The notes under the pieces are model-generated. The model was not told where the DNA came from and did not search any database. It worked only from the letters and a program-made list of their open reading frames with translations. Made by a program: the position numbers and the translations under genes. From JBBRHF01 sp038223055 (GTDB lineage Bacteria; Actinomycetota; Actinomycetes; JACCUZ01): a stretch of 6,513 bases of DNA. Shown here piece by piece: positions 1-5,879 of the stretch (the first letter of the stretch is position 1; each line of letters opens with the position of its first letter). The stretch lies in assembly GCA_038223055.1 (NCBI GenBank), contig JBBRHF010000216.1, forward strand, positions 1 through 6,513, written 5' to 3'.

Positions 1-808
1 TCGTCTCCCGCAACTTGACCATCGCCGCGTTCAACGCCACCGCCATCTGCCCGACCTCGTCCTTGGTGTCCACGTCCAGGTGCTGGTCCAGCCGGCCCTG
101 CGCCAGACCCTCCAGCACGGCCACGGTCTTGTGCATCGGGCCCGTCACGGACCGGCTTACGAACCATCCGAACAGCACGAGCAGGACGGCACCGGCAAGT
201 CCGGTGCCCACCAGCAGCCGCGTCGCGGATGTGCGCCGGGTCCTTGTTTCCGCCGACACTGCGGTCGCATGCCTGTTAAGGCTGTCGCCAACGCTCGGCA
301 GCTGATTTTCCAGACGCTTGAACGCGGCCAGGAACGTCGGATAAGCAACCCCGGCCCCGGCGGGGTCCTGCTTCGCCTGTGCGCTGATCTGCTGGGCCGA
401 CCGGACGTAGGCATCCACGGCCGGCGTGACGGCGGTGACGGCGGCGTTGACGTCGCTGGCCACATCCGCTTGAGTGACCGCTGCCAGGGCGTCCATCAGC
501 CCGCTGGAGTGCTCGTCGAGGTCCTTCAACGTCGCCTGGTATCGCGCCCCGCGAAAGAGCAACGACTGGAGGACGTCGGCGCGCACAGCGTCGTGCATCA
601 TGTCAGCCGTGTCTGCTGACCGGCCCGCCTTGTTTTCCGCCAGAAGACTGTCGCTGGCTCTCCCGTCCGCCCGCAACGCGTTGACGCTCACCAGTGAAAG
701 CACGATCAAGGCCAAGACTCCGACGGCCATGGCGGCAAGAAGCTTCTTGCCGATCCTCAGGTTGCTGAAAAAGGAGAACGCTCCTCCGCGTGGTCGGTCC
801 TTCGGCAC
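1..808 (-). CDS. Methyl-accepting chemotaxis protein MCP-B, N-terminal part (3' end outside window)
   Basis: Transmembrane chemoreceptor that would sense an extracellular signal and control CheA through CheW. The visible 269 residues show a short basic cytoplasmic N-terminus, a first membrane segment at about residues 23-45, an all-helical extracellular sensor at about 46-195, a second membrane segment at about 197-217, and a HAMP domain from about 219. The window ends inside HAMP, so the methylation helices and the CheA/CheW-contacting tip are not seen. The start is GTG at 808-806: it has GAAGGG nine bases upstream (818-823), and the same GTG and spacing recur in the other receptor gene, where an ATG present there is ACG here. 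It lies 211 bp downstream of cheW and has its own promoter. Residues 228-269 match the same region of the other receptor at 36 of 42 positions, while the sensor domains are not obviously alike. The ligand is unknown. Confidence 0.93.
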   Translation of the reverse strand, partial: MPKDRPRGGAFSFFSNLRIGKKLLAAMAVGVLALIVLSLVSVNALRADGRASDSLLAENKAGRSADTADMMHDAVRADVLQSLLFRGARYQATLKDLDEHSSGLMDALAAVTQADVASDVNAAVTAVTPAVDAYVRSAQQISAQAKQDPAGAGVAYPTFLAAFKRLENQLPSVGDSLNRHATAVSAETRTRRTSATRLLVGTGLAGAVLLVLFGWFVSRSVTGPMHKTVAVLEGLAQGRLDQHLDVDTKDEVGQMAVALNAAMVKLRET

Positions 809-817
809 GGAGTGCGT

Positions 818-823
818 CCCTTC
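818..823 (-). promoter_or_regulatory. Ribosome binding site of MCP-B (decides GTG start)
   Basis: GAAGGG on the minus strand, nine bases before the GTG at 808. The identical hexamer at the identical distance precedes the GTG of the other receptor gene. Confidence 0.7.
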
Positions 824-828
824 ATGAT

Positions 829-850
829 GCCACCGTTCGAGAACGGCGGC
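829..850 (-). promoter_or_regulatory. Leader hairpin in the 5' UTR of MCP-B
   Basis: On the minus strand GCCGCCGTT pairs with AACGGTGGC around a CTCG loop: nine pairs including one G.U wobble. The hairpin ends five bases before the GAAGGG ribosome binding site. The other receptor gene has a hairpin at the same place in which two stem pairs are changed on both sides, which argues that the fold matters. A role in translation or transcript stability is inferred only. Confidence 0.6.
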
Positions 851-872
851 CGGCGATCTGCCTCTTTCCGGG

Positions 873-900
873 TCATCGGCGCGCGCACCCGACTTCTGCA
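873..900 (-). promoter_or_regulatory. Sigma-28 (FliA)-like promoter of MCP-B
   Basis: The minus strand has a -10-like GCCGATGA (880-873), 16 bases downstream of TGCA (900-897). The sigma-28 family -10 consensus is GCCGATAA. The -10 lies 65 bp upstream of the GTG, nearly the same as the 66 bp found for the other receptor, whose promoter has the same -10 octamer and spacer length. The -35 match is weak; the call rests on the -10 and its conservation. Confidence 0.6.
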
Positions 901-947
901 GCAATATCCACCGACAGTCCGAATGTTGGGAGAACTCCGACGGCCGC

Positions 948-975
948 GCCGCACCCGCTGTTGGGGCAGTGCGGC
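948..975 (-). terminator. Possible weak terminator hairpin after cheW
   Basis: GCCGCAC (948-954) is the inverse complement of GTGCGGC (969-975), forming a seven-pair GC stem with a 14-base loop, 45 bp past the cheW stop. There is no U-tract. The long loop makes this weak; it may be chance in GC-rich DNA. Confidence 0.22.
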
Positions 976-1018
976 CGTGGGAAATGGCGGCGGACGTCGG
1001 CGGGGAAGCAGAGGACCG

Positions 1019-1135
1019 GCTACGCCGCCGTGCCGACCTGTACGGCGAGCTCGGTGTCCAGGACGAGCATCAGCGCCCCGTCGAGCTTGCAGACGCTCGT
1101 GACCAGTGCCCGGATGCGGGCGGGCACGGTCTCCG
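1019..1135. repeat. Direct repeat, copy 1 (117 bp, identical to 6397-6513)
   Basis: Every base of 1019-1135 matches 6397-6513. It covers the last 37 codons and the stop of cheW plus one base beyond. Identity stops right after the stop codon on the downstream side; the upstream limit is hidden by the window end. Confidence 0.97.
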
Positions 1136-1454
1136 GCGGTCCCTCGAAGTCCGCGTCGTCCGGCTCGAGGACGTCGCCGATCTCGTCGACGAGCAGGCTG
1201 ACCACGTCGCCGTCGCCGGTGCGGACCACGACGTTGACCGCCGCGGCGCCTTCTGCCCGGGCCGGCAGCCCGAGCCTGGTGCGCAGCTCCAGGGTGGTGA
1301 TGATCTGCCCGCGCAGGTTGATCAGGCCGCTCACCTCGGGCGGCGCCTGCGGCACCGTGGTCAGCTCCTGCTGCTTGAGGACCTCTTGGACCGAGGCGAC
1401 CGGCACCCCGAACAGGTGCCCGTCCAGGCGGAATGTGCAGTACTGCACTGACAT
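1020..1454 (-). CDS. cheW: Chemotaxis coupling protein CheW
   Basis: Cytoplasmic adaptor that links chemoreceptor tips to the P5 domain of CheA. The 144 residues form one CheW domain of usual size: the start MSVQYCTFRLDGHLFGVPV is the typical first strands, residues 40-60 hold the family signature VSGLINLRGQIITTLELRTR, and VVSLLVDEIGDV (84-95) is the usual second-subdomain strand. The ATG at 1454 is preceded by GAGGAG (1464-1459), which overlaps the TGA of cheA (read as TGAGGAG). Only eight bases separate the two genes, so translation is probably coupled and both are read from the promoter ahead of cheA. A longer reading frame extends upstream inside cheA in another frame but lacks CheW homology, so the ATG is preferred. 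The 3' end is duplicated exactly at 6397-6513. Confidence 0.95.
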   Translation of the reverse strand: MSVQYCTFRLDGHLFGVPVASVQEVLKQQELTTVPQAPPEVSGLINLRGQIITTLELRTRLGLPARAEGAAAVNVVVRTGDGDVVSLLVDEIGDVLEPDDADFEGPPETVPARIRALVTSVCKLDGALMLVLDTELAVQVGTAA

Positions 1455-1462
1455 GACTCTCC

Positions 1463-3766
1463 TCAGCTCACGGCAACCGGGGCGAGCAGCCCCGGGTCGA
1501 TGGCGGACACGGCCTGCTCGACGTCGACCAGCTCGGTGACGTGCCCGCCGACGACGGCGGACCCCTGGTGGCCGCCGGTGTCCAGGTGGGTGCGGACGGC
1601 CAGCTCGTCCTCGACGATGTCGTGGATGCGCTCCACGACGAAGCCGACCAGCCGGCCCCGGTGCTGGCACACGACCACCTGCATCGGGTCGCCCTCGGCC
1701 GTCTCGCCGTAGGACTGCAGGGCCTGGTTGAGGCGCACGAGGGGAAGGATCTCGCCGCGGTACTGCACGACCTCATGGCCGCCGACCCGCTCGATGCGGT
1801 CCAGCGCGAACTGCTCGAGGCGGTCCACGGCGCCAAGGGGCAGCGCGACACGCCGCCCGTCGGACAGGCCGAGGACCAGCAGTGCGGCCCGCTCGGCGTC
1901 GGCCGCCCTGGTCGCGGTGGCCGCGGCGGCGGCGGAGTCGCTGACCATGCCGGCCTGCCTGGCCAGCGCATTGGCGTCCAGGATCAGCGCGACCCGCCCG
2001 TCGCCCATGATCGTTGCCCCGGCGTAGAGCGCGATGCCGCGCAGCGCCTTACCCAGCGGCTTGACCACGATCTCCTCGGTGTCCTTGATGTCATCGACCA
2101 CGAGGCCGAACTGGCGGCCATCGGCGGCAAGCACCACGATGAAGGTGGTCTCGGACTCCGCCTCCGGGACACCCAGCTGAGCCCGCAGATCCACCAGCGG
2201 CAACAGCTTCCCGCGCAGCCGGCACACCGGCGTGCCCTGGATCGTCTCGATCCGGGTCAGCGCCTGCTCCCGCTCCAGGCGGACCAGCTCCAGCAGGTTG
2301 ACCTGCGGGATGGCGTAGAGGTTGCCCGCCGCGGTGATCACCAGCGCCGGGATGATGGCCAGCGTCAGCGGGATCTTGATCCGCACGGTGGTGCCCTGGC
2401 CGACAGTGCTGACGACGTCGATGACGCCGCCGATCTTCTCGATGTTGGTCTTGACGACGTCCATCCCGACGCCGCGACCAGACACGTTGGTCACCGAGGC
2501 GGCGGTGGAGAAACCGGGCGCGAAGATGAGATGCAGCGCCTCGCGGTCGCCCAGCGCGTCGGCGGCAGCGCGGGTCAGCATGCCCTTGGCCACAGCTTTG
2601 GCGCGCAGCGCGACCGGGTCGATGCCGGCGCCGTCGTCGGTGATCTCGATGTTGACCTGGCCGCCCTCGTGGAACGCCCGAAGCAGCAGCCGTCCCTCGG
2701 CCGGCTTGCCGGCGGCGATCCTCGCGGCGGCCGACTCCACCCCGTGGTCCACCGAGTTGCGCACCAGGTGGGTCAGCGGGTCCTTGACGGCCTCAAGGAT
2801 GGTCTTGTCCAACTCGGTGTCGCGGCCCTCCATCTCCACCCGCACCGACTTGCCGAGGCTGACGCACAGGTCGCGCACGACCCGGGGCAGCTTGCTCCAG
2901 ACACTGTCGATGGGCTGCATCCGGGTCTTCATGACCCCCTCCTGCAGCTCCCCGGCGATCAGGTTGAGCCGGTGCGCGGTCCGCTGCAGCTCGGCGTCCT
3001 GGCGGGTCGCGGCCCGCTGGAGCAACTGGTTGCGGGTCAGGACCAGCTCCCCGACGAGGTTCATCAGGGCGTCGAGCAGGTCCACGTCGACCCGGATGCT
3101 GCTGTCGGCCACCGAGCGGCGCGCGCCGGCCTGGGCCTGGAGCGCCTCCGAGACATCCTCCAGGCTGACGACGCCGTCATCGACCAGGATCTCGCCGAGC
3201 GGGCGCTGGTCGCCGATCTCCTGCTCGACGAGCGCGAGGGTGAGGTCGTGTACGCCGAGTCCGCGCTCGACGAGCAGCTCGCCGATCAGCGGCTGGGACG
3301 CCACCACGCTCGGCGGCGGCGTATCGAGGTCCTCGGGCTGGTCGCCAGCGGAGGCGTGCTCGGTCGCAGCCTCCGCGCGGGCGCCGTCGAGCAGCGCGTT
3401 CAGCCGGCCGACCAGCTCGGAGTGGTCGGCGTCGCCCTCGCCGCCGGACGCCTCGATCGTGGCGAGCAGCGACCGGACGGCGTCCACCATCTCCAGCAGA
3501 ACCGTGGTGAGCTGGGGCGTGAGGGTCATCTCCCCGTCACGCAGCCGGGACAGCAGGCTCTCACCGACGTGCGTCACCGACTCCAGGGCGCCGAACGCGA
3601 GAAAGCCGCTCGTGCCCTTGATGGTGTGGACGGTCCGGAAGATGCTGGACAGCAGTTCGCGGGAGCCCGGCTCCCGCTCCAGGGACACCAGGTCCTGGTC
3701 CAGCTGGTCCAAGTTCTCGTGGCTCTCCACCAGAAACTCAGCAATGATCTCGTCCATGCCGTCCAC
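1463..3766 (-). CDS. cheA: Chemotaxis histidine kinase CheA with MshEN-like insert and two CheW-like domains
   Basis: Cytoplasmic histidine kinase of the chemoreceptor array; it autophosphorylates in trans and passes phosphate to response regulators such as CheY and CheB (none in the window). The 767 residues show: Hpt/P1 (about 1-105) with phospho-acceptor His47 in VHTIKGTSGF; two helical repeats at about 160-182 and 189-212 (LGEILVDDGVV); P3 dimerisation (about 222-285); P4 kinase with N box HLVRNSVDHG (333-342), G1 DDGAGID (377-383), F box FAPGFSTA and G2 GRGVGMDVV (430-438); P5 CheW-like domain (about 466-605); and a second CheW-like domain (about 627-758). All expected catalytic motifs are present. 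No classical CheY-binding P2 domain is recognisable; the repeats occupy its place. The start is GTG at 3766 with GGAGGAG seven bases upstream (3774-3780); the ATG three codons later would be 16 bases from that site. cheW follows after eight bases. Confidence 0.96.
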   Translation of the reverse strand: MDGMDEIIAEFLVESHENLDQLDQDLVSLEREPGSRELLSSIFRTVHTIKGTSGFLAFGALESVTHVGESLLSRLRDGEMTLTPQLTTVLLEMVDAVRSLLATIEASGGEGDADHSELVGRLNALLDGARAEAATEHASAGDQPEDLDTPPPSVVASQPLIGELLVERGLGVHDLTLALVEQEIGDQRPLGEILVDDGVVSLEDVSEALQAQAGARRSVADSSIRVDVDLLDALMNLVGELVLTRNQLLQRAATRQDAELQRTAHRLNLIAGELQEGVMKTRMQPIDSVWSKLPRVVRDLCVSLGKSVRVEMEGRDTELDKTILEAVKDPLTHLVRNSVDHGVESAAARIAAGKPAEGRLLLRAFHEGGQVNIEITDDGAGIDPVALRAKAVAKGMLTRAAADALGDREALHLIFAPGFSTAASVTNVSGRGVGMDVVKTNIEKIGGVIDVVSTVGQGTTVRIKIPLTLAIIPALVITAAGNLYAIPQVNLLELVRLEREQALTRIETIQGTPVCRLRGKLLPLVDLRAQLGVPEAESETTFIVVLAADGRQFGLVVDDIKDTEEIVVKPLGKALRGIALYAGATIMGDGRVALILDANALARQAGMVSDSAAAAATATRAADAERAALLVLGLSDGRRVALPLGAVDRLEQFALDRIERVGGHEVVQYRGEILPLVRLNQALQSYGETAEGDPMQVVVCQHRGRLVGFVVERIHDIVEDELAVRTHLDTGGHQGSAVVGGHVTELVDVEQAVSAIDPGLLAPVAVS

Positions 3767-3773
3767 TGACGGT

Positions 3774-3780
3774 CTCCTCC
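3774..3780 (-). promoter_or_regulatory. Strong ribosome binding site of cheA (decides GTG start)
   Basis: GGAGGAG on the minus strand, seven bases before the GTG at 3766. This spacing favours the GTG over the ATG at 3757. Confidence 0.8.
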
Positions 3781-3823
3781 GCTGTCAAGCCTGCCGAGCC
3801 CGTGGCCCGGGCGACTACTCCGC

Positions 3824-3851
3824 CTATCGGCAGCACCCGTTGACGACCTGA
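3824..3851 (-). promoter_or_regulatory. Sigma-28 (FliA)-like promoter of the cheA-cheW operon
   Basis: The minus strand carries TCAG (3851-3848), a 16-base spacer, then GCCGATAG (3831-3824), seven of eight bases of the sigma-28 -10 consensus GCCGATAA. It lies 58 bp upstream of the cheA start. The same spacer length and a GCCGATRR core recur before both receptor genes, pointing to one shared flagellar-type regulon. Confidence 0.65.
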
Positions 3852-3868
3852 GCACCCTCCCCCCAAGC

Positions 3869-3936
3869 TCAAGATCCTTTGGACGCGGACACCAGTTCGC
3901 GACGTGTCTGGAGCAGCAGAGTCCCGAGGATCTTGA
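3869..3936. repeat. 10-bp inverted repeat in the cheA upstream region
   Basis: TCAAGATCCT (3869-3878) is the exact inverse complement of AGGATCTTGA (3927-3936), with 48 bp between. It lies just upstream of the -35-like box of cheA. Next to it GAAGCGGGCTG occurs twice (3935-3945 and 3955-3965). It could be an operator or debris of a rearrangement. Short uninterrupted frames cross it on both strands, but none matches a family I know. Confidence 0.5.
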
Positions 3937-3965
3937 AGCGGGCTGGGCCGCCGCGAAGCGGGCTG

Positions 3966-4055
3966 ACCCCGGGTGACCGACCCGTCGACGTACAGCGCCA
4001 CCTCGCCCTGGACGTGGGCGAGGTGGCGCAGGTGTGCCGGCAGGACCACGCGGAT
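3966..4055 (-). pseudogene. Possible remnant of a MoaD/ThiS-like (beta-grasp) gene
   Basis: The minus-strand frame reads IRVVLPAHLRHLAHV then QGEVALYVDGSVTRG. This looks like the first 30 residues of small actinobacterial MoaD/ThiS-type sulfur-carrier or ubiquitin-like proteins, which typically begin with an RVxLPxHLRxLAxV strand-helix and a GEVxLxVDGPVT segment. After the glycine the frame goes on as low-complexity sequence unlike the family, and no conserved core or C-terminal Gly-Gly is seen. There is no clear start codon ahead. I read it as a truncated relic, recognised from memory of the family and not by a search. It sits between the MCP-A terminator and the cheA promoter. Confidence 0.45.
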
Positions 4056-4088
4056 CCGGTGACCGTCGCGTGCTGGGCTGCTGAGCTC

Positions 4089-4120
4089 GTTGCACCACCG
4101 GCGAACGCCGGTGGTGCAAC
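4089..4120 (-). terminator. Terminator-like hairpin downstream of MCP-A
   Basis: A perfect 14-bp stem: GTTGCACCACCGGC (4089-4102) and its inverse complement (4107-4120), with a four-base loop. It starts 21 bp after the MCP-A stop codon. No U-tract follows, as is common for actinobacterial terminators. The stem works in either direction, but no plus-strand gene ends here. Confidence 0.75.
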
Positions 4121-4141
4121 CGGTAGTAACTACCTGAGCGG

Positions 4142-5758
4142 TCAGTAGTTGAACTGGCCGACCAGCTGCTGCAGGTCGGCGGCCATCCGGGCCAGCTCGT
4201 CGGCGGCCAGCGAGGTGCTGCTGGCCGCGGCGGTCGTGTCCGAGGCCGAGCGGGCCACCCCGGTGATGTTCTCGGCGATCTCGGTGGACCCGGTCGCCAT
4301 CTCGGTCACGTTGCGGCCCATCTCGTTGGTGGTCGCGGTCTGCTCCTCCACCGCCGAGGCGATCGTGGCCTGGGTGTCGTTGATCTGCGCGATGATCCCC
4401 GAGATCTCGGTGATCGCGGCCACCGCCGCCGCCGTGTCGGTCTGGATCGCCTCGATCCGGCGCCCGATGTCCTCGGTCGCCTTGGAGGTCTCCTGCGCCA
4501 GCTCCTTGACCTCGTTGGCCACCACCGCGAAGCCCTTGCCGGCCTCACCGGCCCGCGCCGCCTCGATCGTGGCGTTCAGCGCCAGCAGGTTGGTCTGCTC
4601 CGCGATCGAGTTGATCACCTTGATCACGTTGCCGATCTCCGCCGAGGACTCGCCCAGCTTGGCCACCGTCGCGCTGGTGGTCTCCGCCGCCAGCACGGCC
4701 CGCGCGGCCACCCCCGCCGCGTCGTGCGCGTTCTTCGCGATTTCCCGGATCGAGGCCGACATCTCCTCGGTGCCGGTGGCCACCGTCTGCACGTTGCGCG
4801 ACACCTGCTCCGCCGCAGCCGACACCAGGTTGGCCTGGCTCGCGGACTCCTCCGCCGACCCGGACATCTGCGTGGACACCGAGGAGAGCTCCTCCGCCGA
4901 GGAGGCAAGACCCTGCGCGTTGCCGCCCATCGCGCTCATCGTCTCCCGCAGCCGCGCCATCGCGGTGTTCAACGCCCGGGCCATCTGGCCGACCTCGTCT
5001 TTGGTGTCCACGTCCAGGTGCTGGTCCAGGCGACCCTCGGCCAGACCCTCCAGCACCACCACGGTCTGCTGCAGCGGGCGGGCGATCATCCGGCCGATGA
5101 CGACGGCCAACCCGATCGACAGGGCCAGGGCAGCCACGATGATCCCGATGATCAGCAGCCGGGCACTTTCGTAGGCGGCCTTATCGTTGGCCAGGGCGGT
5201 CACCGCAGCCTTGTTCTCGAACACGATGAGCTCGTCGATATCTCGCGCGATCTTGTTCCGCACCGGGACGACACTCTGGTCACGAAACGCCACGAACACG
5301 CTTATCTTGCCAGTCTCGAGGAGGGGGATCATCTTGTCATCTCGCAATGCGCGGTACGACGCCATTCCCGCATTGAACGAGTCACGGAGCGTCTCGCGAC
5401 CGCTCATGTCGGTGGAGGTGTACTCCTTCCAGCTGGTGTCGAGCTTTACGTCGATCTCGGCGATCTTCGCCACTGCTGCCTTCCGGGCCACTGGGTCGCT
5501 TATCAGCGCGGCGTTCAGCACCTGATTTATCATCATCTCGAAGCGGGTCTCCACCTTTCCCAGCGTTTGGACGGCAGCCAGGGTTTCGGTGTTCGCGAAC
5601 TTCAGGCTTTCTTGCGCGCTTCCCAATTTGGTGATGCCCAGCACGCCCACAGCGATCATCAGCATGGACACGGTCAGAAAGCCGGCCAACAGCTTCTGTG
5701 CGGTCTTCAGGTTGCGGAAGCCGGAAAGCGCTCCACCTCGTGATCGGTCCTTCGGCAC
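4142..5758 (-). CDS. Methyl-accepting chemotaxis protein MCP-A with four-helix-bundle sensor
   Basis: Complete inner-membrane chemoreceptor of 538 residues that controls CheA via CheW. Order: basic cytoplasmic N-terminus (1-20), membrane segment 1 (about 22-44), an all-helical extracellular domain of about 155 residues resembling the 4HB_MCP sensor class, membrane segment 2 (about 200-221), HAMP (about 223-275), then a long helical signalling hairpin. Its tip, NLLALNATIEAARAGE (390-405), is the highly conserved CheA/CheW contact; Glu/Gln/Ala-rich helices on both sides are candidate methylation regions. It ends in VGQFNY with no NWETF-type CheR tether. The GTG at 5758 is chosen because GAAGGG lies nine bases upstream and the second receptor conserves both; the ATG at 5767 abuts GAAGGG directly and is ACG in the paralogue. 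A longer frame to 5839 would run into the promoter. It appears monocistronic: promoter at 5824-5851, hairpin after the stop. The ligand is unknown. Confidence 0.95.
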   Translation of the reverse strand: MPKDRSRGGALSGFRNLKTAQKLLAGFLTVSMLMIAVGVLGITKLGSAQESLKFANTETLAAVQTLGKVETRFEMMINQVLNAALISDPVARKAAVAKIAEIDVKLDTSWKEYTSTDMSGRETLRDSFNAGMASYRALRDDKMIPLLETGKISVFVAFRDQSVVPVRNKIARDIDELIVFENKAAVTALANDKAAYESARLLIIGIIVAALALSIGLAVVIGRMIARPLQQTVVVLEGLAEGRLDQHLDVDTKDEVGQMARALNTAMARLRETMSAMGGNAQGLASSAEELSSVSTQMSGSAEESASQANLVSAAAEQVSRNVQTVATGTEEMSASIREIAKNAHDAAGVAARAVLAAETTSATVAKLGESSAEIGNVIKVINSIAEQTNLLALNATIEAARAGEAGKGFAVVANEVKELAQETSKATEDIGRRIEAIQTDTAAAVAAITEISGIIAQINDTQATIASAVEEQTATTNEMGRNVTEMATGSTEIAENITGVARSASDTTAAASSTSLAADELARMAADLQQLVGQFNY

Positions 5759-5767
5759 GGCGTGCAT

Positions 5768-5773
5768 CCCTTC
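5768..5773 (-). promoter_or_regulatory. Ribosome binding site of MCP-A (decides GTG start)
   Basis: GAAGGG on the minus strand, nine bases before the GTG at 5758 and directly touching the ATG at 5767, which is too close for that ATG to be used efficiently. Confidence 0.7.
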
Positions 5774-5778
5774 AGGTT

Positions 5779-5801
5779 GCCGCCGCGTGAGCGCGGCTGG
5801 C
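5779..5801 (-). promoter_or_regulatory. Leader hairpin in the 5' UTR of MCP-A
   Basis: On the minus strand GCC-A-GCCGCG pairs with CGCGGC-GGC around a CTCA loop: nine pairs with one bulged A. It ends five bases before the GAAGGG ribosome binding site, as in the MCP-B leader. Relative to that leader, two adjacent pairs change on both sides (C-G and G-C here, T-A and T-A there) and a G.U wobble becomes G-C, so pairing is kept. Confidence 0.6.
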
Positions 5802-5823
5802 AGGCGACTTGCCTGTGTCCCGC

Positions 5824-5851
5824 TCATCGGCACACTCACCCGTTGCCTGTA
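5824..5851 (-). promoter_or_regulatory. Sigma-28 (FliA)-like promoter of MCP-A
   Basis: The minus strand has TACA (5851-5848), a 16-base spacer and GCCGATGA (5831-5824), 66 bp upstream of the GTG. The MCP-B promoter has the same octamer, spacer and distance, and the sequence between -10 and start aligns throughout. Confidence 0.62.
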
Positions 5852-5879
5852 CTGACGTTCGGCACTTCTCGCCGAGCGT

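Noticed and set aside
1455..1670. Upstream extension of cheW inside cheA
   Set aside because: The extension is Arg/Pro/Gly-rich, overlaps cheA out of frame, and the ATG at 1454 has a good ribosome binding site and the usual CheW N-terminus.
1541..3769. A long plus-strand open frame (742 codons) opposite cheA
   Set aside because: It is antisense to a clear CheA with all catalytic motifs; its His/Gln/Asp-rich translation is a typical mirror of GC-rich coding DNA and matches no family.
2322..3851. A second plus-strand open frame (509 codons) opposite cheA
   Set aside because: Ser/Arg/Thr-rich translation with no domain, again an antisense shadow of cheA.
3935..3965. Two copies of GAAGCGGGCTG 20 bp apart as the start of a repeat array or CRISPR
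   Set aside because: Only two copies, no further units and no regular spacers.
4149..5743. Plus-strand open frames opposite MCP-A
   Set aside because: They mirror the receptor coding frame, have no ribosome binding site that stands out and no recognisable domain.
5801..5815. Five-pair hairpin CAGGC-GACTT-GCCTG in the MCP-A leader
   Set aside because: Only three pairs are possible at the same place in MCP-B, so there is no comparative support, and it is short.
5759..5839. Longer N-terminus for MCP-A starting at 5839
   Set aside because: It would cover the -10 box and the leader hairpin, and the paralogue leader aligns here as non-coding DNA.
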